Below, piece after piece: positions 57,643 through 64,000 of a stretch of 64,000 bases of DNA. Within the stretch, counting starts at the first letter, position 1. Every line of letters begins with the position of its first letter. The position numbers and the translations under genes are program-made. Below the pieces are notes generated by a model. It searched no databases. It was not told where the DNA came from and saw only the letters and a list, made by a program, of their open reading frames with translations. This DNA is from Micromonospora zingiberis (lineage in GTDB: Bacteria; Actinomycetota; Actinomycetes; Mycobacteriales; Micromonosporaceae), in the NCBI RefSeq assembly GCF_004331455.1, contig NZ_SJJR01000011.1, positions 1 to 64,000 on the forward strand, in the 5' to 3' direction.

Positions 57643-58841
57643 CTGACGACCACCCCAGCCGGCCGGGTCGTGCTGCCCGCGGCCTGGGCGGCCAGGAAGT
57701 CCGCGCGGCTGAGGGTCATGCTTCGCCGACCGTCGGCCCGGGCCACGTCCCGAAAACCGAGCGAGGCGTAGATTCGGCAGGCGGCGTCGTTGTCCTGGTG
57801 CACCGTCAACAGAATGGACTCCAGCGATAGTCGTTCGAATGCCCAGCGGCACACCAACTGGGTGGCGGTCCGGCCGATACCCCGGCCGTAGCGCTCCGGG
57901 TCGACGAACACGTAGAACTCGGCCTCGCCGGCCGTGCGCGGGATGAGCCCGGCCATCCCGAGCGTCCCGCCGCCGGCCTTGTCGATCACCACCAGGTCGT
58001 GCCGGTCCGGATCCTGGCGTACGCGGGTGAACCACTCCTGCGTCGCGGCCAGGGTGACCGGGGTGATCTGGGTGTGCTGCCGGGTCCGGGGATCGTTCAT
58101 CCAGTGCACCCGCTGCTCCAGATCACTGCCCCGCAACCGGCGCAGGGTCACCGCACCGAGGCTCGGATAGCTGCGCTCGGTGTCCAGCGGCTCCCCCTGG
58201 TCGCCGGGAATCACCACGACGTCTCGGCGCCGGACGATGCCGACGACGGTCCGCCAGAGAATCCGCATGTCGGTGCGGAGCGAGGCGCGGACGACGTACT
58301 CGACGTCGGTCTGCAAGCGCTCGTCCCACCCCAGGTGGTTACGCCCGCTGACCTGGGCAAGCCCGGTGATGCCGGGGCGGACGGCGTGCCGCAGCCGCTC
58401 GTCGTCCCGGTAGTACGGCAGGTATCGGGTGAACAGCGGGCGGGGCCCGACCAGGGACATCTCGCCCCGTACGACGTTGAGCAGTTGCGGCAGCTCGTCC
58501 AGGCTTGTGGTGCGCAGGAAACGACCGAGCGCGGTGAGCCGCTGCCGGTCGTCGCGCCCCGCGATCCGCGCGTCGGCCGATGCGCGCATGGTGCGGAACT
58601 TGTGCAGCGTGAAGGGCCGGTCCCGGTAGCCGAGGCGGGGCTGGCTGAACAGGACGGGACGCCCGTCGCACAGCAGGATCGCCGCCGCGACGACCAGGAA
58701 CACCGGCGTGGCCAGCAGCATCAGCACGCCGCCGAGAACGGCGTCGACGACCCGTTTGGTGGTGGTGACGCGACGGATGCGGGAACGTTCGCTCGTGGTC
58801 AGCCGGTTTCGTTCGATCCGATCGAGCACGCTGCTAGTCAC
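57639..58841 (-). CDS. Initiating sugar-phosphate transferase (PglC/WcaJ-type) fused to a GNAT acetyltransferase
   Basis: The 400-residue fusion has a polyprenyl-phosphate phosphoglycosyl transferase at ~25-215: one re-entrant membrane helix (VVDAVLGGVLMLLATPVFLVV), LHKFRTMR, and the DE dyad at 115-116 in SLDELPQLLNVVRGEMSLVGPRP. A GNAT domain follows at ~230-390 (VTLRRLRGSDLEQRVHWMNDP, acetyl-CoA loop RYGRGIGRTATQLV, and NDAACRIYASLGF). It should begin lipid-linked repeat synthesis. The GNAT part may acylate a 4-amino sugar, like PseH-type enzymes. GTG 58841 overlaps the ATP-grasp stop by 8 bp. Confidence 0.9.
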   Translation of the reverse strand: MTSSVLDRIERNRLTTSERSRIRRVTTTKRVVDAVLGGVLMLLATPVFLVVAAAILLCDGRPVLFSQPRLGYRDRPFTLHKFRTMRASADARIAGRDDRQRLTALGRFLRTTSLDELPQLLNVVRGEMSLVGPRPLFTRYLPYYRDDERLRHAVRPGITGLAQVSGRNHLGWDERLQTDVEYVVRASLRTDMRILWRTVVGIVRRRDVVVIPGDQGEPLDTERSYPSLGAVTLRRLRGSDLEQRVHWMNDPRTRQHTQITPVTLAATQEWFTRVRQDPDRHDLVVIDKAGGGTLGMAGLIPRTAGEAEFYVFVDPERYGRGIGRTATQLVCRWAFERLSLESILLTVHQDNDAACRIYASLGFRDVARADGRRSMTLSRADFLAAQAAGSTTRPAGVVVR

Positions 58842-59880
58842 CGGCCGCCCCCGTGATGGCGGTCACCGACTCGTACTTGGCGCCGGTGACGCCAGCTGCC
58901 GCGACCAGCCACTTCGGGTCGTGTTCCTTGCCGGCGTGCCAGGCCACGTAGCAGGCGGGCACGTCGGCGCCGGCGAGATGGCTGAACGGGTAGCCGCCAC
59001 CGAAGCGAGGGTTGACGTCGATGACCCAGGTCTCGCCGGCCTCGTCCACGATGGCGTCGACGTCGATCAGGCCACGGGCGCCGGTCGCGGCGGCGAGTCG
59101 GGCGCCGACCTGGGCTATCGGGCCGGGGTCCACGGTCACCGCGCGATCGGTCTCGCCGGCCCGCATGGCGAACTTGCGGCGGGCCAGGCAGGCCAGGTGG
59201 CGGCGGTCGAAGTCGGAGACGACGTCGAAGCCGTACTCGACACCACGGATCCGCCGCTGCACGACGACCAGGTCGTACCGCGGCTGACCGTCGTCGGAGG
59301 GCGGTCGACCGGAGCGGTCGGGCGCGGTCAGCGCGCACGAGCGCAGCTGCTCCTCCAGGTCATCCGCCGCACAGAAGGCCAGTCCGGAGGAACCACTGCC
59401 GTACCGGTGCTTGACCACCAGGTCGTCACCGAGTTCCCGCCATCCGCCGGGGGCGGCGAGCAGGTCGGCGGCGAGGCGGGTGGGGGGAGTGGCCACGTCA
59501 GCGGCGGCGGCCAGCTCGGCGAAGGCGTACTTGTCCTCGATGGCACTCTGGACGCCCCGCGCCAACGCCATGACCTGGGTGCCGGCGGCTTCGAGGGCAG
59601 CCGCCGGTTCGCCGGCGAGCGTGGAGATTTCGTAGTCGTGCAGCGGGACCAGCAGGGAGACCTCGTGCCGGGCACAGGCGCTGGCCAGGTTGGTGAAGTA
59701 GTCGGGTGAACGGTGCGGAGGCAGGTGGATGAAGTGGTCTGCCGCGATCTGCGCGGGAGCCCGGCGATCGCAGTCTGCCACCTGGATACGGCCACGAATG
59801 CCGGACCTCGTGAGCGCCTGGGAGAACCACTGTACGAGATAGTTCCGGCGTCCGGCCGAGGTCAGAAGAATGTTCAACAT
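58834..59880 (-). CDS. ATP-grasp ligase-like protein (carbamoyl-phosphate-synthase type)
   Basis: The 348-residue protein has the preATP-grasp start MLNILLTSAGRRNYLVQWF and LVPLHDYEI. The nucleotide-binding Lys block is LVVKHRYGSGSSGL, and metal ligands lie in GLIDVDAIVDEAGETWVIDVNPRFGGGYPFSHL. Such proteins join a carboxylate to an amine via an acyl-phosphate. In surface-glycan operons they are candidates for amidating sugars with amino acids. First gene of the ATP-grasp, PGT-GNAT, PLP operon. The ATG at 59880 follows GGAGG closely; ATG 59940 would add 20 residues and the next codon TTG is also possible. Confidence 0.87.
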   Translation of the reverse strand: MLNILLTSAGRRNYLVQWFSQALTRSGIRGRIQVADCDRRAPAQIAADHFIHLPPHRSPDYFTNLASACARHEVSLLVPLHDYEISTLAGEPAAALEAAGTQVMALARGVQSAIEDKYAFAELAAAADVATPPTRLAADLLAAPGGWRELGDDLVVKHRYGSGSSGLAFCAADDLEEQLRSCALTAPDRSGRPPSDDGQPRYDLVVVQRRIRGVEYGFDVVSDFDRRHLACLARRKFAMRAGETDRAVTVDPGPIAQVGARLAAATGARGLIDVDAIVDEAGETWVIDVNPRFGGGYPFSHLAGADVPACYVAWHAGKEHDPKWLVAAAGVTGAKYESVTAITGAAGD

Positions 59881-60312
59881 TTCCTCCGCTACAGACTGCG
59901 CAAGGTTTCGGGGGATGTGTCGGCGATTCTTCTGCGCCATCGTCCGCTATCGGGCGCGAATCGCCACCAACCTTTCTAGCAGCCCAGAGGGGGTGTGGCG
60001 CGCATTCCGTGGAAATCCGCCAGGTGTAAGTTATTCGCTTTCCAGTGCCTGTCTGGGCGTACTGAATCGACCTCGAAAATCAGTCGGTACGAGTAAGAGA
60101 ATGCGAATCGGCTGCACGGCGCCAGAATAAGAAATGCGCGAGCCGCGACCACGGCGCGACCGAATTGCGTGACATCGGAGCAGGAAAAGCCGAGGCAATG
60201 AGAATTCGCCGACCACCGGTCGGCGGTGGGTGCTCGCTACCGGTGCAACGCCCGAATCACCGTCGAGTGACGGGTGGAACCGCTGGAGTACGCCGAAGCA
60301 CTCCGCGGATCG
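59881..60312. other. 432-bp intergenic region
   Basis: This gap separates the ATP-grasp operon start from the end of the metallo-hydrolase gene on the same strand. Base composition is noticeably less G/C-rich at 59960-60210 than in the coding regions. I see no convincing ORF, RNA or repeat; it probably holds the promoter for the three-gene operon. Confidence 0.4.
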
Positions 60313-61464
60313 TCAGGCGACGGACTGCCACCAGCCGTCGACCGGCGGCGGATCGTCGACCACCACCCGCTCGCCCGGACGTGGCACGGCAAGCCGGACA
60401 TCACGCGCCTTGGCCTCGGCCCAGAGCCGGTCCACCGGCTCGGACCAGTCGTGCAACGCGAGGTTGAACGTCGCCCAGTGCACCGGAACGAACAGCCCGC
60501 CGCGCAGATCGAGGTGGGCGTTGACCGCCTCCTCGGGAAACATGTGGATGCTCGGCCAGGCCCGGTCGTACGCGCCGATCTGGATCAGCGTCACGTCGAA
60601 CGGCCCGTGTGCCGCACCGATCTCGGCGTACCCGGCGAAGTAGCCGGAGTCCCCGGTGTAGTAGACGTTGCGCTGCCGACCGGCCACCACCCAGGAACTC
60701 CACAGGGTGGCGTTGCGGTGCAGACCGCGGCCGGAGAAGTGCTGGGCGGCGGTGCAGGTGATCTCCAGATCGGCCACCCGGTGGGTCTGGGCCCAGTCCA
60801 GCTCGACGATCCGGTCCGCCGGCACCCCCCACCGGTCGAGGTGGGCGCCGACGCCCAACGGCACCAGGAACGGCGCCGACTGCCGGGCCGTCAACTCCCG
60901 CACCGTGGCCATGTCCAGGTGGTCGTAGTGATCGTGGGAGATCAGGATCGCGTCGAGGCGGGGCAGTTCGTCGAGGCGTACCGGCGGTTCGTGCAGCCGG
61001 CGCGGCCCGACCGACGACGACGGCGAGCAGCGCTCGCTCCAGACCGGGTCGAGCAGCACCCGCCGGCCCTCGATCTCGATCAGGGTGGAGGCGTGGCCGT
61101 ACCAGACCACGTTCAGCTCGCGGGTCGGGTCGATCGCGGCCTCGGCGGCCGGCCGCACCAGCGGCACCGGGGCGCTCGGCCGGCGTTGCTGCTTACCGAA
61201 GATCAGCTCGCGGATCAGGTTGCGGTCCGGGGCGGGAGCCATCGTCCGGGTGTCCGCCCGGTTGTGGAACGTGCCGTCGCGGTACTGCGGCGACCGGGCG
61301 GCCCGGTCGGCCCGCGCACCGGCCAGCCGGCCGCCGAGGGCGGCCGGCACGCCCCGGGCCGCCCAGGCCAGACCGGCCAGCCCGGCCAACGCTGCCAGGC
61401 CCGCCATCGAGCCACTGATCCGTCGGCCGGTCCGCTGTCCGGTCGGCTCCTTCGGCGCCCGCAT
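60313..61464 (-). CDS. Metallo-beta-lactamase-fold hydrolase (NAPE-PLD/UlaG-like)
   Basis: The 383-residue protein has an N-terminal hydrophobic stretch (MAGLAALAGLAGLAWAA), a possible anchor, then an MBL domain. Metal ligands are H177/H179/D181/H182 in ISHDHYDHLD, with further His in TAAQHFSGRG and Asp in YYTGDSGYF, and PVHWATFNLALHDWSEP. This layout matches the N-acyl-phosphatidylethanolamine phospholipase D-like group. ATG 61464 has GGAGGGGG upstream. Substrate unproven. Confidence 0.88.
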   Translation of the reverse strand: MRAPKEPTGQRTGRRISGSMAGLAALAGLAGLAWAARGVPAALGGRLAGARADRAARSPQYRDGTFHNRADTRTMAPAPDRNLIRELIFGKQQRRPSAPVPLVRPAAEAAIDPTRELNVVWYGHASTLIEIEGRRVLLDPVWSERCSPSSSVGPRRLHEPPVRLDELPRLDAILISHDHYDHLDMATVRELTARQSAPFLVPLGVGAHLDRWGVPADRIVELDWAQTHRVADLEITCTAAQHFSGRGLHRNATLWSSWVVAGRQRNVYYTGDSGYFAGYAEIGAAHGPFDVTLIQIGAYDRAWPSIHMFPEEAVNAHLDLRGGLFVPVHWATFNLALHDWSEPVDRLWAEAKARDVRLAVPRPGERVVVDDPPPVDGWWQSVA

Positions 61465-61495
61465 GGATCCCCCTCCGCTGCTCCCGGCGTCCACG

Positions 61496-62428
61496 TTAGC
61501 CGCCGCCGCCAGCTTCAGCCGCCGTTGCCGGGACGGCGCGGGGCAACCCGGTGCGCGATTCCGCTGCCACCGACCCGTCGGTGGCCTTCAGCAAGTGCCG
61601 CCCCAACCGGGCCCGGGCCTGCACGGCGGGGTGGGTGGCACCGTAGTCGTCCGCGCCCGGCTGGCCGTCGGCGAAGAGCGCGTACGTCAGCACCGGAGTG
61701 CCGGCGGTGTCGAAGATCACCCCGGCCTCGTGCCGGGCGTCGGCGAACCAACCGGCCTTGGTGGCGATCCGGGCCCGCTCGGCCGAGGACATCTCCCGCC
61801 GGACACCGTCGTTGAACGCCACCGGCGAGCGCAGCAGCCGCAGCACGAAATCGGTCGAGGCCGGGGTGAGCAGGGCGCCGCCGACGAGCGCCCGGAGCAG
61901 GTCGTGCGTTTCCCGGGGCGTGCTGGTGCCGAGGTAGAACCGGTTCGGGTCGGCCACCGGTTGCACCTGCGTGTGGGGGAAGCCCTTGGCCAGGATGATC
62001 TGGTTGAGTTCGGCGGCCGGGCAGACCAGCCCGCACAGCCGTACCGCGGTGTCGTCGGAGACGGTCAGCAGGTTCGCCAGCGCGTGCCCCAGGGTGACCT
62101 GGCTGGGATAGGCGCCGTCCAGGCTGAACATGCCGTCGCCGCCGGGCACCACGATCGCGGCGGTCACCTCGACCTGCTGGTCGAGGGTGAGCAGGCCCCG
62201 GTCGACCTTGTCCAGCACGGCGACCGCCACGGCGATCTTGTTGACGCTGTACGCCTCGATCCGGCGGTCCGCCGACTCGCTCACCGCGACCAGCGGGTCA
62301 TCGCCGGCCGGGCCGGCGAGGCTGACGTACGCCTGCCAGTTCCCGCCGGCCCGGGTCCTCGCCCGGCGGTACGCGGCCCGGATCCGGGCGGCGATGATCG
62401 GCAGATGTGTCATCGCCGATGTGTTCAC
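61496..62428 (-). CDS. Class A beta-lactamase-like serine hydrolase
   Basis: The 310-residue protein has the SxxK motif at S61-K64 (EAYSVNKIAVAVAVL), an SDD in LLTVSDDTAVRLC where SDN is usual, and a KAG in IATKAGWFADARHE in place of KTG. No signal peptide is visible, so it may be cytoplasmic or use an unseen export route. The family covers beta-lactamases and esterase-like proteins, and the variant motifs make true lactamase activity doubtful. GTG 62428 overlaps the stop of the truncated dehydrogenase (GTGA); an ATG at 62413 is possible. Confidence 0.78.
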   Translation of the reverse strand: MNTSAMTHLPIIAARIRAAYRRARTRAGGNWQAYVSLAGPAGDDPLVAVSESADRRIEAYSVNKIAVAVAVLDKVDRGLLTLDQQVEVTAAIVVPGGDGMFSLDGAYPSQVTLGHALANLLTVSDDTAVRLCGLVCPAAELNQIILAKGFPHTQVQPVADPNRFYLGTSTPRETHDLLRALVGGALLTPASTDFVLRLLRSPVAFNDGVRREMSSAERARIATKAGWFADARHEAGVIFDTAGTPVLTYALFADGQPGADDYGATHPAVQARARLGRHLLKATDGSVAAESRTGLPRAVPATAAEAGGGG

Positions 62429-62649
62429 GGGGTGAGCACGACCGTGACGCAGCCGTCCTCCTTGCGCTCGTGTCCCAGCACGCCGCCGGGCTTGAGGTAC
62501 GGCCCGAGAACCTCGTAGAGGTGCAGGTCAGAGCCGCAGATGGCGGTGGAGGTGATCCGTACGATCGCGTCGGTCGGCGCCTCGATCTTCGGGTCGGGCA
62601 CCTCCTCGACCCGTACGTCCCGCTTGCCCTGCCACGTCAACGCCCGCAT
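62425..62649 (-). pseudogene. Zinc alcohol dehydrogenase remnant with in-frame internal deletion
   Basis: The 74-codon open frame begins with a textbook Zn-dependent alcohol/formaldehyde dehydrogenase N-terminus: MRALTWQGKRDVRVEEVP, STAICGSDLHLYEVLGP, LKPGGVLGHE. That includes the catalytic-zinc Cys and the GHE motif. It then jumps straight to RKEDGCVTVVLTP, which looks like the C-terminal end of the same family. About 300 residues, including the whole NAD(P)-binding domain, are missing, yet the frame is intact. The join is near 62468-62473. The product cannot be a working dehydrogenase, and its stop overlaps the start of the serine hydrolase gene. Confidence 0.8.
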
Positions 62650-62783
62650 GCCGGTGCCCTCCTGGATTCCGCTCGTAGCCGGACTGCTACCCCGGCCGGC
62701 GCTCTTCAACCGGCCCGGGCCCGGCCGGCGTCGATGCCGGGAAAACTGTGACGGCAGGGCTGGCTGCCCACCTCCGGCGGCGT

Positions 62784-62981
62784 CCGGTTGCGGGTGCGGG
62801 CCTGCTACGGGCGGTGTCGGGTTGCGGGTGCGGGCCTGTTTCGGGCGGTGCCGGGTTGCGGTTTCGGCTCGGACGGCGTCTGGGTGCGGGTGCGGGTCTG
62901 CTTCGGGCGGTGTCGGGTTGCGGGTGCCGCCCTGCCTCGGGCGGCGGCCGGTTGCGGGTGCCGGCCCTGTCGAGCTGCTGG
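62784..62981. repeat. Degenerate 34-bp tandem repeat
   Basis: About five copies of a 34-bp unit, of the type CGGGTTGCGGGTGCGGGCCT followed by a CGGGCGGTGT tail, start near 62784, 62818, 62880, 62914 and 62948. An interrupted stretch lies between the second and third. It occupies the middle of a 523-bp non-coding gap (62650-63172); open frames through it are compositionally biased and not convincing genes. Confidence 0.75.
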
Positions 62982-63116
62982 CGCGAACGGTTCAGCCCCG
63001 ATGCGGCTGGAATCCGGCCGTGTCGACGCCGATAGCCCAGCCGGTTCAGCTCGACAGCGCTCGAAGGGAACCTGCCCGCAGCCGGTGTCGGGGTGCCCAT
63101 GGCCCACGGGTATACA

Positions 63117-63160
63117 CGACCGGCCGCCGTGGCCCGAAGCAGGGCGGCGGCGGCCGGTCG
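63117..63160 (-). terminator. Hairpin downstream of sdhB
   Basis: A perfect 13-bp inverted repeat (63117-63129 with 63148-63160) with an 18-nt loop lies 13 nt beyond the sdhB stop. It is the likely end of the sdh operon. Confidence 0.75.
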
Positions 63161-63172
63161 GTAGTTGCTGGC

Positions 63173-63934
63173 TCAGGTGCCGGGGGTGTCGCCCCGCTTC
63201 GAGCTGGCGGCCAGGTAGTCGCGGTTGAGCCGGCCGATGGTGGTCAGCGGGATGCCCTTCGGGCAGACCACCGTGCACTCGCCGGCGTTGGTGCAGCCAC
63301 CGAAGCCCGCCTCGTCGTGGGCGTCGACCATGCCGATGACCCGGGTGTGGCGCTCCGGCTGGCCCTGCGGGAGCAGCCCCAGCTGGGTGACCTTGGCGGC
63401 GGTGAACAGCATGCCGGAGCCGTTCGGGCAGGCCGCCACGCAGGCGCCGCAGCCGATGCAGGCGGCCGACTCGAACGCGGCGTCGGCGTTGGCCTTGGCC
63501 ACCGGGACCGAGTGCGCTTCCGGTGCGCTGCCGGTGGGCGCGGTGATGTACCCGCCAGCAGCGATGATCTTGTCGAAGGCGCCCCGGTTGACCACCAGGT
63601 CCTTGATCACCGGGAAGGCCCGGGCCCGCCACGGCTCGATGTCGATGGTGTCGCCGTCTTTGAACTGCCGCATGTGCAGCTGACAGGCGGTGGTGCCGCG
63701 CTGCGGCCCGTGCGCGTCGCCGTTGATCATCAGGCCGCACATGCCGCAGATGCCCTCACGGCAGTCGTGGTCGAAGGCGATCGGCTCCTCGCCGGCGAGG
63801 ATGAGCCGCTCGTTGAGCACGTCGAGCATCTCCAGGAACGACATGTCCGGGGAGACGTCGTCGACCTGGTAGGTCACCATCCGACCCTTGTCCTGGGGGC
63901 CGGACTGGCGCCAGATGCGCAGGGTCAGGTTCAC
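63173..63934 (-). CDS. sdhB: Succinate dehydrogenase/fumarate reductase iron-sulfur subunit
   Basis: The 253-residue protein carries the three clusters in order: [2Fe-2S] ligands in DHDCREGICGMCGLMING with TTACQLH, [4Fe-4S] in SAACIGCGACVAACPNGS, and [3Fe-4S] in FGGCTNAGECTVVCPKGIP. It passes electrons from the flavoprotein to the membrane subunit or quinone. GTG 63934 overlaps the sdhA stop by 4 bp. The sequence type resembles the SdhB of the actinobacterial class with a single five-helix cytochrome b partner. Confidence 0.96.
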   Translation of the reverse strand: MNLTLRIWRQSGPQDKGRMVTYQVDDVSPDMSFLEMLDVLNERLILAGEEPIAFDHDCREGICGMCGLMINGDAHGPQRGTTACQLHMRQFKDGDTIDIEPWRARAFPVIKDLVVNRGAFDKIIAAGGYITAPTGSAPEAHSVPVAKANADAAFESAACIGCGACVAACPNGSGMLFTAAKVTQLGLLPQGQPERHTRVIGMVDAHDEAGFGGCTNAGECTVVCPKGIPLTTIGRLNRDYLAASSKRGDTPGT

Positions 63935-64000
63935 TTGTAGCTCCGCTGCGTGGGGTGGACGTATTCGAACTCGAGGTCTTCCTTGTGCAGCACCGACGGC
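63931..64000 (-). CDS. sdhA: Succinate dehydrogenase flavoprotein subunit, 3' end only
   Basis: The frame ends SVLHKEDLEFEYVHPTQRSYK and a TGA at 63931-63933, which overlaps the sdhB GTG. It is the C-terminus expected of SdhA upstream of SdhB; the rest lies outside the window. Confidence 0.85.
   Translation of the reverse strand, partial: PSVLHKEDLEFEYVHPTQRSYK

Noticed and set aside
59881..60312. Structured RNA or small gene in the AT-richer gap
   Set aside because: No paired structure with matching conserved motifs or credible ORF could be found by eye.
62540..63940. Long plus-strand open frame across the sdhB region
   Set aside because: It is the antisense image of sdhB plus the G-rich tandem repeat; sdhB on the minus strand has all cluster ligands.

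Overview
The window is very GC-rich, with strong third-position G/C, many GTG/TTG starts, 4-bp start/stop overlaps and promoters placed only 6-7 nt before start codons. It carries a GlgE-type glycogen pathway, an actinobacterial c-di-AMP (ydaO) leader and intergenic repeat families that I recall from Micromonospora/Salinispora genomes. A Micromonosporaceae actinomycete chromosome (Micromonospora-like) is the best fit. No rRNA, tRNA, CRISPR array, prophage or IS transposase was recognised.

Layout. (1) 0.2-17.9 kb: a cell-wall/capsular glycopolymer region. It holds a NeuB-type nonulosonate synthase with a GT2 glycosyltransferase, an acyltransferase-3 membrane protein, a TagB-like polyol-phosphate polymerase, a fused IspD-like cytidylyltransferase/SDR reductase (CDP-ribitol type), a TagGH-like ABC exporter, a TetR regulator and a large multi-span membrane protein. 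Between these lie a riboswitch-controlled C39-like secreted peptidase, a secreted EEP nuclease and an alpha/beta hydrolase. (2) 18-28.4 kb: a two-component system, an ABC exporter with an XRE regulator, a TAXI-type lipoprotein, YaaA, a GT-C-like membrane protein and an App1-like phosphatase. (3) 28.4-38.7 kb: a secreted protein with a duplicated domain, then glycogen/alpha-glucan genes glgB-glgE, glgA, glgC and pgm, with a VapBC module lodged between glgE and glgA. (4) 38.7-60 kb: an exopolysaccharide locus. It has a FlaA1-like dehydratase, a CapE/reductase/CapG set for an L-configured N-acetylamino-6-deoxy sugar, three GT4 transferases, a flippase, a pyruvyl transferase and a DegT aminotransferase. 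Housekeeping genes tex and dgt interrupt it. It closes with a tightly overlapping operon of ATP-grasp, a sugar phosphotransferase fused to a GNAT domain, and a PLP enzyme. (5) 60-64 kb: a metallo-beta-lactamase-fold hydrolase, a class-A-like serine hydrolase, an alcohol dehydrogenase reduced by an in-frame internal deletion, a minisatellite, and the 3' end of sdhA with sdhB.

How the genes fit together. Pgm and GlgC supply glucose-1-phosphate and ADP-glucose. GlgA (or GlgM-type activity), GlgE and GlgB polymerise and branch alpha-glucan. The two polysaccharide regions together encode nucleotide-sugar synthesis, initiation, transfer, flipping/export and decoration for at least two envelope polymers.

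Most unusual content. The PGT-GNAT / ATP-grasp / PLP operon is a candidate for amino-acyl or acyl decoration of a glycan. A 52-bp repeat sits just after three stop codons in one orientation. A 56-bp triplicate repeat runs from the glgC stop codon to the pgm start codon. A leaderless 8-codon upstream ORF appears coupled to the TetR gene.
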